NCBI RefSeq assembly: GCF_040958095.1
Contig: NC_091152.1
Span: 16,908,041 to 16,972,040, forward strand
Origin: Procambarus clarkii
Taxonomy: Eukaryota; Arthropoda; Malacostraca; Decapoda; Cambaridae
Length of the DNA stretch: 64,000 bases
Direction of reading: 5' to 3'
Each line of letters begins with the position of its first letter. Within the stretch, counting starts at the first letter, position 1. The notes beneath the pieces were generated by a model. It was not told the DNA's origin and did not search any database. It saw nothing but the letters and a program-made list of their open reading frames with translations. Below are positions 1 to 14,386 of this stretch, one piece after another. Position numbers and translations under genes: made by a program.

Positions 1-53
1 AAATAACAACGTACTGGAGTGAACGACATGGAAGAAAATGTAGAATAGAACCA

Positions 54-620
54 GTGAAGAGCAGAGGTGCCATAGGCACAATCAGAGAACACTGTATAAA
101 CATCAGAGGTCCGCAGTTGTTCAACGTCCTCCCAGCGAGCATAAGAAATATTGCCGGAACAACCGTGGACATTTTCAAGAGGAAACTAGATTTATTCCTC
201 CAAGGAGTGCCGGACCAACCGGGCTGTGGTGGGTATGTGGGCCTGCGGGCCGCTCCAAGCAACAGCCTAGTGGACCAAACTCTCACAAGTCGAGCCTGGC
301 CTCGGGCCGGGCTTGGGGAGTAGAAGAACTCCCAGAACCCCATCAACCAGGTATATGTGGGCCTGCGGGCCGCTCCAAGCAACAGCCTGGTGGACCAAAC
401 TCTCACAAGTCGAGCCTGGCCTCGGGCCGGGCTTGGGGAGTAGAAGAACTCCCAGAACCCCATCAACCAGGTATATGTGGGCCTGCGGGCCGCTCCAAGC
501 AACAGCCTAGTGGACCAAACTCTCACAAGTCGAGCCTGGCCTCGGGCCGGGCTTGGGGAGTAGAAGAACTCCCAGAACCCCATCAACCAGGTATCAACCA
601 GGTATCAGCCTTACAGAGCG
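54..620 (+). pseudogene. 3' end of a non-LTR retrotransposon reverse transcriptase ORF
   Basis: The reading frame from about 54 matches the extreme C-terminus of arthropod LINE ORF2 proteins: a segment containing GPQLFNVLP, then IFKRKLDLFLQGVPDQPGC. This end lies beyond the reverse-transcriptase core, so the fragment has no catalytic residues. The rest of the ORF lies outside the window or is lost. It runs into a tandemly triplicated tail (235-594). A related tail lies inverted at about 2015-2225. The match rests on recognition of the family, not on a search. Confidence 0.7.
235..594 (+). repeat. 120-bp unit repeated three times in a LINE 3' tail
   Basis: Three consecutive 120-bp units run from GGGCCTGCGGGCCGCTCC through CATCAACCAGGTAT. 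They are near identical; the only clear difference is AGCCTAGTGG against AGCCTGGTGG. The unit is the coding end plus 3' tail of the LINE fragment at 54-620. A shorter direct repeat (ATCAACCAGGT) ends the array at about 585-606. Confidence 0.9.
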
Positions 621-1439
621 CCTCCACCCAGCGAGACGATAAATATTCATTTATTTCGTGTTTTTTCTTACATTTTGCATACAAAATTAATAATTCTCTA
701 ATAAAAAAATTTTTTAGAATTTGTTTAGTTTTTGTGCATTAGCAGGATGACAATGTCTCATACCTGCAGGTCATACTTGACCTGCTGTCAAGTAAGAGGT
801 AGTTAACAGTATCAAAGGCCTTTCTTGGGTCACTGAAGAGGTCAACTGGGAAACTCCTTTTTGTCAAGGGCTTTGTATATTATATCATAGCAGACAATTA
901 ATGGCATCATTGGTGCTTTTTTTGAATGGAAGCCAAACTGGCAGGGACTTTAATACATTTAATTTTATAAAAAAAAATGTTGAGCTGTTTGTAAATAATT
1001 GTTTCAAATATTTTTTATTGTATCGATAGATTTGATATTGGTCTGTAATTTTTGTCAGCTGTATTGTCTGTTTTATGAACGGGAGTTTTGAGATTTTAAG
1101 GATATCAGGAAAAGTACGACACTAGAGATTTGTTGAATAGCAGAGCTATGTATGGGTGGTACAAGGGCATTAGCTGCACTTTAATATACTGTACCATAGA
1201 TGATATTTCACTAATGTTCTCAGTTTTGGTTTTAAATGAGTAAAATTGATATAATGTCTGTCGGGGTGACTGGTAAAAGGAGTAGAGTTAGGATAACTGC
1301 CGGTGAGATGTGCAGTAACATGTGTCTGGGTCTCGGGAATTTTTCTGGCAAGGTTAGCACCAATTGATAAAAAGAAGCCATTAAACTCGGTTGTCATTTC
1401 TAGGTCTATTGCAGGTGTGTAATTTACCTGAATTTACGC

Positions 1440-1735
1440 GAGGACAAATAATACACTAGTGGCCTTGATGAGGACAGGAAGTCAGCAGCCTGTCAAAGGT
1501 CCCCCTCCCCCCACCCCCCATTTGTCCGAATGATTTTTTCAATTTGAACTTTAATAACCCTGTGGCCCTCAACCTGTCTTAGTACGAGTTGACTTGGCTC
1601 TTGAAATATTATTGTTGCCCGGTGTTTAAATTTCTCCAATGAAGCTATGTCTTTCTGAAGATGAGGTCTCCATACCTTGATGTAATAATCTATGTGGGGC
1701 AACCATCCTTGGAGAGTTTTATCTGCTTGTTATGC
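1440..1735 (-). pseudogene. LINE reverse-transcriptase C-terminal fragment nested in another LINE
   Basis: The minus-strand frame at 1702-1493 contains WRPHLQKDIASLEKFKHRAT. This is the familiar post-RT segment of CR1/Jockey-like ORF2 (upstream in the family: a YC-x-W motif, then KLE-x-VQRRAT). It is out of order relative to the flanking LINE, in which linker and pre-RT segments lie on either side, so it looks like a separate insertion or a rearrangement. Confidence 0.55.
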
Positions 1736-2014
1736 GAGTGTTGTTTAGATCCTAGGATGTTAGAGATGGCTTTCCATCAGCTTTTCATGTGTTTTTGGCT
1801 TCTTTGAATCTACTCTCATAAAATGAAAGTGTAGCTTTTCTTATACTGATAAGCATTGATGAGTATCTTTTAACTAGTTCTTTTATAACTAGGCCAATTC
1901 TGTATTTGTTTGTGTTTCTTGTTAACTACTCACTTGAGAGTAGTTAGCAAGAAACATAAACACAGAGTGAAGAGAGGACTCTGTTGTAGAGGCTTAGAGT
2001 TTAGGAGAGGAAGA

Positions 2015-2225
2015 TATCTGCTTGATTCCTGGTTGACGGGGTTCTGGGAGTTGTTCTACTCCCCAAGCCCGGCCCGAGGCCAGACTTGACTTGTGAGAGT
2101 TTGGTCCACCAGGCTGTTGCTTGGAGCGGCCCGCAGGCCCACATACCCACCACAGCCCGGTTGGTCCGGCACTCTTTGAAGGAAACAATCTAGTTTCATC
2201 TTGAAGACGTCCACGGATATCGATT
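2015..2225 (-). mobile_element. LINE 3' tail, inverted copy of the 120-bp tail
   Basis: The reverse complement carries the same GPAGRSKQQPGGPNSHKSS-type frame and the GGCCTGCGGGCCGCTCC core as the tail at 235-594, preceded by DVFKMKLDCF. It is a single copy and interrupts the antisense LINE between its endonuclease and linker segments. Confidence 0.75.
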
Positions 2226-2965
2226 AATGAATTTACATCCTGTGTATTATTGAATTCAGATTTCCGGTTTATAGTGTGGAGTTAATTTACGAGATTGCCT
2301 AGTGTTACTTTGCTGTGTAGTCTGAAGGAAAGTTTCTTGGTATCCGAAGGCGTTATGTCCATGTTTGCTATGAAGAAGACAGGGCAGTGGTTGGGTGTTC
2401 TGTCAGTGATTATACCAAGAGGTAAGGGGGCTGTTATGTTAGTCCCTATGTGGTCCAAGATTGTAGCAGATGTGCGAGTGATTTAGGTGGGCTTGGTGAT
2501 CGTGGGGATTAACATACAGTAGTTCATGCTGTTTAGGAAGTAGTCAACTTGGGGACTATTTTGTTGACAAAGGTCAATGTTAAAAGTTGTCACCTAGAAT
2601 GATGTGATTTTCGTTGAGTTTGTTGTTTATGATTAGATTCTTTATATTATCTGAGAATATTGTTGTATTAGTACTGTACTGGGATATCTATAAACAGCTT
2701 CATTGGTTAAAGAGGATTTAGGGGATTTGATTGAGAATTGAGCAAAGGTATATTCACAGTTGTTGTATCTATCACTAATGACACTGGTGTAGATAGTTAT
2801 CTAGATAATAAATAGCTATACCTCCCCATTTTTTTCTATCTAGTCTACAGTTGTGAATAACTTTATAACTGGCTACGTTATATAGACGGGTATTGCCTAT
2901 ACTGAGTCATATTTCTGTTAAAATAATGAACAATAGTTAAGTACCTGGTACTTCTAGGTATTACT

Positions 2966-3697
2966 GCAGGTGTCCCCCCACCAGTCAAACCCACAGGTGT
3001 CCCCCCACCACCAGTCAAACCCACAGGTGTCCCCCCCACCACCAGTCAAACCCACAGGTGTCCCCCCCACCACCAGTCAAACCCACAGGTGTCCCCCCAC
3101 CAGTCAAACCCACAGGTGTCCCCCCACCACCAGTCAAACCCACACGTGTCCCCCCCACCACCAGTCAAACCCACAGGTGTCCCTCCACCAGTCAAACCCA
3201 CAGATGTCCCCCCACCAGTCAAACCCACAGGTGTCTCCCCACCAGTCAAACCCACAGATGTCCCCCTCCCCCCACCAGTCAAACCCACAGGTGTCTCCCC
3301 ACAGGTGTCCCCCCCCAGTCAAACCCACTGGTGTCCCCACCACCAGTCAAACCCACAGGTGTCCCCCCACCAGTCAAACCCACAGGTGTCTCCCACCAGT
3401 CAAACCCACAGGTGTCCCCTACACCAGTCAAACCCACAGGTGTCTCCCCACAGGTGTCCCCCCACCAGTCAAACCCACAGGTGTCTCCCCACAGGTGTCC
3501 CCCACCAGTCAAACCCACAGGTGTCTCCCCACAGGTGTCCCCCACCAGTCAAACCCACAGGTGTCTCCCCACAGGTGTCCCCACCAGTCAAACCCACAGG
3601 TGTCTCCCCACAGGTGTCCCCCACCAGTCAAACCCACAGGTGTCTCCCCACAGGTGTCCCCCACCAGTCAAACCCACAGGTGTCCCCCACCAGTCAA
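2966..3697. repeat. C-rich minisatellite, CCACCAGTCAAACCCACAGGTGTCCC
   Basis: About 25 irregular units (roughly 24-36 bp) share CAGTCAAACCCACAGGTGTC, separated by variable C-runs and CCACCA blocks. The second half adds a shorter TCCCCACAGGTGTCC spacer, giving an alternating long/short pattern from 3290 on. All three plus frames and two minus frames stay open for hundreds of bases only because the unit lacks stops; the ORFs are not credible genes. The minus strand is rich in G-runs. Confidence 0.95.
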
Positions 3698-3900
3698 ATC
3701 AAATGTTTATTCAGGTAAAAGTGCATACATACGAGTTACAATGTTGGATTATGAGGATTAGTTGAATTAGTCACACCACTGGTGCCCTCACCAGTCAAAC
3801 CACAGGTGTCCTCACCAGTTACACCACTGGTGTCGTTGCCAGTCACACCACTGGTGTCCTCGCCAGCCCAGCCAGAGGTGTGCACACCAGGCATGCGAGT
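3698..3900. repeat. LINE-tail remnant and degenerate minisatellite edge
   Basis: AAATGTTTATTCAGGTAAAA followed by GTGCATACATACGAG resembles the reversed 3' end of the LINE family at 8085. After it, from 3775 to about 3870, diverged units resume (CACCACTGGTGTC, CACCAGTCAAACCACAGG). The tail therefore probably inserted into the minisatellite edge. Confidence 0.5.
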
Positions 3901-4019
3901 GTGAGGAAGGTAGAGGTGTTCCTACCAAGAAAGCAGCCCGCCACACCACCACCTGACGCCAGCCTCCACATGTAAACACAACCCCACCCCCCCTACAACC
4001 TTCCCTTCAAAATCCACCC

Positions 4020-4155
4020 CCGCCAAATATTTATTTATTGATTTATTTTATTTATTTATATACAGGAAGGTACATTGGGATTGTGAGGATACATAGCATG
4101 GTATTTACAATCTTGTAAAGCAGCCACTAGTACGCGCAGCATTTCGGGTCTTGAA
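4020..4155 (-). mobile_element. LINE2-type 3' tail (solo, inverted)
   Basis: A (TTTA)n run leads into TACAGGAAGGTACATTGGG, GCCACTAGTACGCGCAGC and ATTTCGGG. This is the reverse complement of the 3' UTR that follows the reverse transcriptase at 15966-16945. No coding part remains, so it is a severely 5'-truncated insertion. Confidence 0.8.
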
Positions 4156-4159
4156 TGAA

Positions 4160-6050
4160 TGTTCTTGGCGCGCGGATTGAATGCTCCTGGATGGGCTTTC
4201 TATTCTCACCTCATCCGGAGCTCATCTTTGAATTGTGCTGGATTCTTTGGGGCCAGTGTGTGCTCACTGGAGATACCCAGGAACTCAAAGCACCGGGGGA
4301 GGCCGGAGTCTCCCTAATGGACGACCCCCTGAGCGGGGGCGCCATGTAAGTTCCCAGAGTCCCAGAGCATCAGACAGTAAGTCTCAGAGAGGCAAACGTC
4401 TGTTGGAGAATGAGCTGGATTACGCTGCCCAAGAGCGAGATGCTAAGATGTCTTCGCCTTCAGAAGACCTTCCTCCTGTGGTACCTCATTCCTCGTTTGT
4501 GGTTGTCCTGATCCAGTCAACAACAGGTCATAGTGTGTGTTTGCGAATCCTAGTACCTGCAGTGCAGCAATTGAGGCTTTGGTATTGTGGTCATATTTAT
4601 TGCCTGAGACCGTGCGTACCCTGGGTGGGGGTGCAGCACTGAAGCTACACATCAGGCAGGAGACTCTGTTGCACGTCCGGCTACCCGACATTATTGAGTC
4701 AGGCCAGGGTGACTGGCCTGTCAGGTGCCAACAGGTATTGTTGCAACAGTCGTCGTTGTCTCGGGCCCGAGACAACGACAACAATATTGGCCCAATTGAC
4801 CCGATTGTTGAAGTGAATGACATCCAGGCCCCTCTACAGGTGTCAGGGGGTGCATCAGCGGGATTATTGGAAGTTACCAGAATTCGTGGAACACCAAGGA
4901 CACCCATGGTCCGTGTAAAGTTCGACTGCGGCAAAACAGGTCATACAGATAGTTATTTATATATTTACTTATTTATATATATACAAGAAGATACATTGAG
5001 TGTGTGAGCGTACATAGCATGGTGTTTACATTCTTGTAAAGCCACTAGTACGCGCAGCGTTTCGGGCAGGTCCTTAATCTAAAGGAAGAGGGATTTAGAG
5101 AGTCTGGCCCTTTTAGTTTTTGCAGACCTACGAGCCTCCTTATACTCTGGATACTTGGAGGTTTACACGGATGGGTCCCACAAAGCTTAGCCATCATCCA
5201 CATCTGCGGCAACATACTTTGCTCCTTTTCCCTTCTGTTAGACGTGGAAGCTTTTCCCTCCTCATTCGTGCTTGGCCGGGGAACTGTTTGCAATCTTATT
5301 AGCTTTACGACTCCTTCGACAAGTTTCAGGGCTCTCGGGGGTAGTTTTCTACGTGGACTCAGTTACAGCCCTACATCTGATATCACCTCTGTCCATCCAC
5401 GAGTCCATCGTCATACTGTGTCACAGATCCGTGGAGAACTGCTGTCATACTCTGGTATTCCGGGTTGGTCGATCTATCTCCAATGGGTTCCGTCACATGT
5501 CGGTATTAATGGCAATGAGGTGGCCGACGAAGCAGCAGGGATGGCGCATGGTCTCCATGACTACAAATGTGCCCCTGGAATTTCCGAAATTCTCCCGCAG
5601 CTTTGGGCGGCTTGCCTCGTGAATTGGGAGGCAGTGATGACGCTAGCACTGAGGTCCTCTTCTCTGGCGGATCTCTATTCGTCTCCGGATTGGGCCACTT
5701 GCCTGGCTACACATTTCCATCGTCTACGGCTGGTAGATTCCCCATACTGCCAGTAGTATCCGACCCGGGAGGATACAGTGGAACACCCTTTTCTTCACTG
5801 CCCTCGATTTCATAGCGCTCGCGTCAGGCTACATAGTGCCGTTTGTAGGCTGAATATTCCCCTCCTCACGGTTCCCGTTCTCCTTGACGGGGCAGGTGCG
5901 AGAGACGAAGACGTCCGTCATGATATCCTTCGCCATACTTTCCGCTTCATCCGTCCTGTTCGTGGCCTGAAGAGACTGTAGGGACCCCATCCCTCTTTGC
6001 CATTTCTCAGTATCAGGCATCCGATCCCTTGAGCGTCGTCACCCCTAAAT
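4160..6050 (+). pseudogene. I-group LINE remnant: ORF1 (gag-like) and RNase H, RT missing
   Basis: The frame at 4537-4935 ends in VRVKFDCGKTGH, like the gag-type ORF1 of I/Jockey LINEs that leads into zinc knuckles. After an inserted tail (4945-5090) the frame LEVYTDGSHK at about 5150, then AELFAILLALRLLRQ at 5275 and LQWVPSHVGINGNEVADEAA at about 5480-5540, mark an RNase H domain (TDGS and WVPSHVGI-x-GN-x-x-AD motifs). The C-terminal HPFLHCPRFHS (about 5780) is typical of this clade. Endonuclease and reverse transcriptase are absent, and several frameshifts break the RNase H. Confidence 0.7.
4945..5090 (-). mobile_element. LINE2-type 3' tail inserted in the I-group LINE
   Basis: TTTATATATATACAAGAAG, then ACATTCTTGTAAAGCCACTA and GCGCAGCGTTTCGGGCAGG, match the tail consensus. 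The insertion sits between the ORF1 end and the RNase H part. Confidence 0.85.
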
Positions 6051-6069
6051 CAACAACAAACACCACCCT

Positions 6070-6215
6070 AGCCAAATTATTTTAATTTTATTTTAATTTA
6101 TTTATTTATTTACAAGAAGGTAAAATGGGTTTGTGAGATTACGTAATATTGTTATTTTTATATTTTTGCAAAGCTACTAACACACATTGTGTTTCAGGCA
6201 GAATTAGATATTAAT
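6070..6215 (-). mobile_element. Diverged LINE2-type 3' tail
   Basis: A TTTA-rich start, ACAAGAAGGTAAAATGGGTT and a decayed GTGTTTCAGGCAG core identify an older copy of the same tail. It sits just past the end of the I-group LINE. Confidence 0.65.
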
Positions 6216-6620
6216 TCATATGATCCAATGTCGAAATTTTTTGCACTATATCCATATTCGGTTAATAGAAGATAAATGCAATACATATGGTGCGAGCATA
6301 AGCTATGTAGGCTAAAATCTTAAACAGCAGCTTTATATTATAATAAGAGTCTTGGCGATATAACTTTTTATTAAATGTAATATTAATAATAACATATTTG
6401 CATCTGCAGTTGCTAGTAATTTGCAACAGCGAGTTGCAGCCTATGGTGTGCATGTGCAGGGATACATGTTAAGTGACCTTAATACCTATACTTGTATACA
6501 TATTCTACCTAAGTAAGGGCACTTGTACCTGAACATAGTAGTACATAAATAAAGTATATAAGGGTAGAGATTTCATCTCAAAATTATAAGTGGTGCACTT
6601 AACAATAATAACGAAGGAGA
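6216..6620. other. AT-rich spacer, nothing recognised
   Basis: I see no coding frame, splice-linked exon or repeat core here, only AT-rich sequence between two LINE remnants. Confidence 0.5.
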
Positions 6621-7690
6621 CAAGTTCAAGTTCAAGTTCAAGTATGTTTATTGAGATAAGCAATAAATACATCTCAAAGGGATAGAGTAGCTTAGGCTAT
6701 TTCTACCCCCCCCCCTCTACTTCAAGTCCCTCAAGGGGCGCACAAATTCAGTGAGTACAAATAGACATATAACAGTACAAGAATCCCATTTAACATTGCA
6801 TACAGCAAGTATAGCATATAATTGTTACACTCTTGGGGCAAAATTCTTGTAGCTCCTAAGTATACTGTCTATTATACCATTATCACACATCCAAACAATT
6901 TGATGCGGTACACTATTTATTTCCTTATTTCTATAGTTATCAATAAGTTGACACTCTAATACATAATGTTCTAAGGTGTGGGCGTGCGGCATACTACATA
7001 ATTTACACTCCTTATCTTTTTCACTGACATCTACACCGTATTGCCAGATATATTTGTATCCTAATCGTAATCTCATGTAAATTGAATCCTTCTAAGTAGA
7101 CTTTCCTTTACCATAAGTGAAGGACGAATTTGTATTTATTATTGAATAATTCTTAAGTGTGTTACTACTGTCCACCATTGCCATTCTCTTTATCATTTCT
7201 TCACCCTCCTGAATCACCTTGAGTCTTGTTTTTATTTGTTTCAAGGTTAACTGACATACAACATCAACAAGAGTTTTTTCAGTGGCTCTCTTCGCTATGT
7301 CATCAACTACCTCATTCAACAGTATTCCCACATGTGAAGGGATCCACATGAATCTTACTTTATACCCAATTTTTCTAGTCTCTTAACATTCTCTCTACAA
7401 TCTATCACAATATTCTGATATACTGGGCGTCTGCTATTTAAAGACTCTAACGCTCCTCTGCTGTCAATAAAGAAGCAAGCATTTTTACCACATTTGACTA
7501 CTTCCTGTAATCCTGCTAATACTCCTTGGAGTTCAGCCTGCGTTGAAGAGACATTATCAGTTAAGCGGCGTCCAATAACAGTATCTACAGTGCCGATGTC
7601 AGTGTACTCCCTGATTACGAAGGAGACATATCGCCTATGCACAATTGATCCTAAATAATTAACATTACTAATTACCAATAATTAGCCACT
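6621..7690 (-). pseudogene. I-group LINE remnant: RNase H and C-terminal domain
   Basis: Three minus-strand frames read through an RNase H-like domain. 7678-7355 has LGSIVHRRYVSFVI, TQAELQGVLAGLQEV (the conserved Glu helix) and FFIDSRGALESLNS (Asp strand). 7349-7092 has MWIPSHVGILLNEVVDDIAK (here L replaces the usual G before NE). 7076-6825 has CKLCSMPHAHTLEHYVLEC, the Cys/His motif seen after RNase H in these LINEs. Frameshifts separate the frames. The 3' UTR ends in a (GTTCAA)n run at 6622-6645, typical of LINE tails. This is a different family from the one at 4160-6050. Confidence 0.75.
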
Positions 7691-8084
7691 TACATATGTG
7701 CCTAACATTACATTACATGTGTAAGTCATGAAACAAGCTACAAGTCCCCGCGGCCCGGTCGTCGACCAGGCCTCCTGGTTGCCAGACTGATCAACCAGGC
7801 TGTTGGACGCGGCTTTTCGCAGCCTGACGTATGTCAGGCTGCGTGTTGGTGCTGCTTGTTAAGATTTCTCTGGTGATGGTCTGGTTGTGTGAGGAGATTA
7901 TATGCTCCTTGGTGGAGCCCTGTTGTTTACGCATTGTTAATCGCCCAGAAAGAGACGTTGTTGTCTTGCCTATATACTGAGATCTTTGGGGCTGACAGTC
8001 CCCAAGTGGGCATATGAAGGCATAGACGACGTTGGTTTCTTTCAAGGCGTTCTGTTTGGTGTCTCGAGAGTTCTTCATGAGTAA

Positions 8085-8965
8085 AAAATAAAATAAAATA
8101 AAATAAAATAAAATGTTTATTTAGGTAAGGTACATACATACAATAAATTTTTACAAGGATTGTTTAACTTATAGGTATAGCTAGTACATACAATGCCTAA
8201 AGCCACTATTACGCAAAGCGTTTCGGGCATGATAAACTAAAATGACAAGCTTAATACTAATTGAGCATAATGAGTAGAATGAAAACAAGAAATGAAAACA
8301 TAGATGAAAAAGCAGCACAAATACAATTATGTCGACAAACAGCGCTCTTTAAAAAAGAACAGACATTGGTTGACAATAGAAGGGTAAGGTAGGTTACAGG
8401 GAATTTATTAGGTATAGCTTCGTTTTTAACTTAAACTGGTTGAGAGAGGTACAGTCTTTAACATGGTTGGGAAGGTCATTCCACATTCTGGGCCCCTTGA
8501 TTTGTAGAGCATTTCTAGTTTGATTAAGTCGTACTCTAGGAATATCAAAACTGTATTTATTTCTGGTGTGGTGCTCATGGGTTCTGTTACAACCTTCTAT
8601 GAAGCTTTTGAGATCAGGATTGGCATTATAGTTTAGCGTTTTATATATGTATAATACACATGAGAGAATGTGCAGTGACTTAATGTCTAACATATTCAGA
8701 GATTTGAGTAGGGGTACCGAGTGATGTCTGGGGCCAGAGTTGAATATTGTCCTAATAGCAGCTTTGTGTTGAGTAATTAGAGGACGTAAGTGATTTTGGG
8801 TAGTAGAGCCCCAAGCACAAATACCATAGTTGAGATATGGATAGATAAGGGAGTAATAGAGAGTCACCAGGGCAGGGCGGGGTACATAATATCTGATCTT
8901 AGAAAGAATGCCAACAGTTTTTGAAACTTTTTTGATATATTTAGAATGTGTCCCTGGAAATTCAG
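8085..8965 (-). mobile_element. LINE1-type copy, 5'-truncated, inserted in the Penelope-like element
   Basis: The minus frame at 8867-8394 reads the C-terminal ORF2 segment: LIYPYLNYGICAWGSTTQNH, HTRNKYSFDIPRVRL and IKGPRMWNDLPNHV. The 3' UTR carries GCCCGAAACGCTTTGCGTAA and AGTGGCTTTAGGCATTG and ends in an (AAAAT)n-type tail at 8085-8115. Truncation falls in the frame for KLNFQGHI, near 8962. The open C-terminus suggests a young copy, though it lacks catalytic domains. Confidence 0.85.
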
Positions 8966-9054
8966 CTTGTTGAATTCAGTAGGTTGGCCGTCTTCTTGTT
9001 TTTGTAGTAAATTGTTAATTGTATCTTCTGATTTGTGTCTGTGGGGATAACGTT

Positions 9055-9476
<422 letters not shown>

Positions 9477-9999
9477 TCAGGACACTTTCCTCTGTTTTGT
9501 GAGCCATTGAAAAGAAGTTCCTGTAAAATGGTCTAATACGGGGGGTACAGGTGTTGTGTTAGTTGACTCTTCAGAGATTGCATGGCGTTTCACCTTTCTT
9601 TTGATGACGTCTTCAACATAACCGTTAGAGTCATTGTTGACTAGGACCTGCCATACTCTGCAGACCTGCTTCCAACCAGAGCTGTGGCTGAGAGCCCGGT
9701 CGACGTATGCATCGACGACACTCCTCTTGTACCTGTCTGGGCAGTCACTGTTGGCATTAAGGCACATTCCTCTGTTCGTTTCCTTAGTGTAGACTGCAGT
9801 GTGGAAACCTCCGTTCCTTTCCATGACTGTTACATCTAGGCAGGGCAGCTTCCCATCATTCTCCATCTCGTAAGTGAAACTCAACACCGAATTTTGCTCG
9901 AATGCCTCCTTCAGCTGCTGCAGACGTCTGACATCAGGTACCTGTGTAAAAATGTCATCAACGTATCTGTAGTATATGGCGGGTTTGTGCGAAAATTCT

Positions 10000-11300
10000 A
10001 GGAAAAAACTTGTGGAACATCTGGAGGGAAGGAACTTTGTAACACAGCTTCAACATGGGTTCAGGGATGGCAGGTCCTGCCTCACAGGATTAATTGAATT
10101 CTATGACCAGGCAACAAAAATCAGGCAAGAAAGAGAGGGGTGAACAGACTGCATATTTTTGGATTGCCAGAAAGCCTTTGACACAGTACCACACACGAGG
10201 CTAGAGAAAAAGCTGGAGATGCAGGCTGGAGTGAAAGGGAAGGTACTCCATTGGATAAGGGAGTACCTTAGCAACAGAAGACAATGAGTCACAACAGAAG
10301 ACAATGAGTGAGTCACAATGAGTACAAGACTGGTGAGACGTCACCATTGGAGTCCCGCAGGGTTCAGTCCTTGGACCTATATTGTTTCTGATATATGTAA
10401 ATGATCTCCCAGAGGGTATAGAATCGTTCCTCTCATTGTTTGCTGATGATGCAAAAATTATGAGGAGGATTAAAACAGAGGATGATAATAGGAGGCTACA
10501 ATATGACCTAGACAAACTGAATGAATGGTCCAAGAAATGGCTACTAAAGTTCAACCAGAGTAAATGCAAAGTAATGAAACTAGGCAGTGGAAACAGGAGG
10601 CCAGTCACAGGATACCGAATGGGAGATGAAGTACTTCATGCAACGGACAGAGAAAGATCTAGGAGTTGATATCACGCCAAACCTGTCTCCTGAAGCCCAC
10701 ATAAAAAGAATTACATCTGCGGCATACGTGAGGCTGGCTAACATCACAACAGCGTTCAGGAACCTGTGTAGGGAATCATTCAGAATCTTGTACACCACAT
10801 ATGTAAGACCAATCCTGGAGTATGCGGCCCCATCATGGAGCCCGTACCTTGTCAAGCACAAGACGAAGCTGGAAAAAGTTCAGAGGTATGCTACTAGGCT
10901 AGTCCCAGAACTAAGAGGCATGAGTTACGAGGAATGACTGTGCGAAATGCACCTCACGACACTGGAAGACAGAAGAGTAAGAGGAGACATGATCACTACC
11001 TGCAAAATTCTCAGAGGAATTGACAGGGTAGATAAGGATAATTTTTTTAACACGGGTGGTACGCGAACAAGGGGACACAGGTGGAGACTGAGTACCCAAA
11101 TGAGCCACAGGGACGTTAGAAAGAACTTTTCAGTGTCAGAGTAGTTAACGGATGGAATGCATTTGGCAGTGATGTGGTGGAGGCTGACTTCATACACAGT
11201 TTCAAGTGTAGATATGATAGAGCCCAGTAGGCTCAGGAACCTGTACACCAGTTGATTGACAGTTGAGAGGCGGGACCAAAGAGCCAGAGCTCAACTCCCG
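10000..11300 (+). pseudogene. LINE3 copy 1, frameshifted reverse transcriptase
   Basis: From about 10005 the frame reads KLVEHLEGRNFVTQLQHGFR and then LDCQKAFDTVPHTRL, breaking at a stop within the run before VTTEDNE. The FADD motif lies at about 10439-10450, and further open pieces lie at 10382-10669 and 10587-10937 (SPEAHIKRITSAAYVRLAN; YVRPILEYAAPSWSPYLVKH). Compared with copy 2 it carries stops and frameshifts, including a short tandem duplication at 10275-10320 (ACAGAAGACAATGAGT). The 3' UTR ends with CAAGCACAATTAGGTGAGTA followed by (CA)n. Confidence 0.85.
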
Positions 11301-11316
11301 CAAGCACAATTAGGTG

Positions 11317-14184
<2,868 letters not shown>

Positions 14185-14205
14185 ACACACACACACACAC
14201 ACACA

Positions 14206-14386
14206 GGAAGCAGCCCGTAGCACCTGTCTTACTCCATGGTACCAATTTACTGCTAGGTAACAGGGGCATCAGGGTGAAGGAAACTGCCCAGTTATTTTTC
14301 TGGCAGTGCCGGGGATCGAACCTCGGTCCCTAGGTCTACGAGTCTAGAGCGCTGTCCACTCAGCCACCACCCACCAATCTCACCCA
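14206..14386 (-). mobile_element. tRNA-derived SINE (family B)
   Basis: The reverse complement has a tRNA-like head: A box TGGCTGAGTGGAC (14366-14354) and B box GGTTCGATCCC (14322-14312). A body with TTACCTAGCAGTAAATTGGT and a GGGCTGCTTCCT end follows. The spacing suits an internal Pol III promoter, but the sequence does not fold into a complete tRNA, so it is a SINE. It abuts the (CA)n tail of LINE3 copy 3. Confidence 0.75.

Larger units (their letters stand above)
740..2930 (-). mobile_element. Decayed CR1/Jockey-like LINE, antisense, with two nested insertions
   Basis: Read on the minus strand, parts of one LINE appear in order. The endonuclease domain lies at about 2900-2290 (pieces VIHNCRLD, WGGIAIYY, FNIDLC, a DHIGTN-like motif). 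A linker with WKAISNILGSK lies at about 1900-1735. A pre-RT segment at 1397-1170 includes NGFFLSIGANLARKIP and LTGSYPNS. The start of the reverse transcriptase lies at about 1000-760, with QFGFHSKKSTNDAI and RKAFDTVNYLLL. Stops and frameshifts are everywhere, so it is dead. Other LINE fragments at 1440-1735 and 2015-2225 interrupt it. Confidence 0.7.

Noticed and set aside
2970-3765. Pro/Ser/Gln-rich plus-strand frames of up to 263 codons
   Set aside because: All three frames are open because the minisatellite has no stops.
14312-14366. Functional tRNA gene
   Set aside because: Only A- and B-box sequences are preserved; the anticodon and acceptor arms do not pair and a SINE body follows. The same holds for 18295-18356 and 34747-34808.
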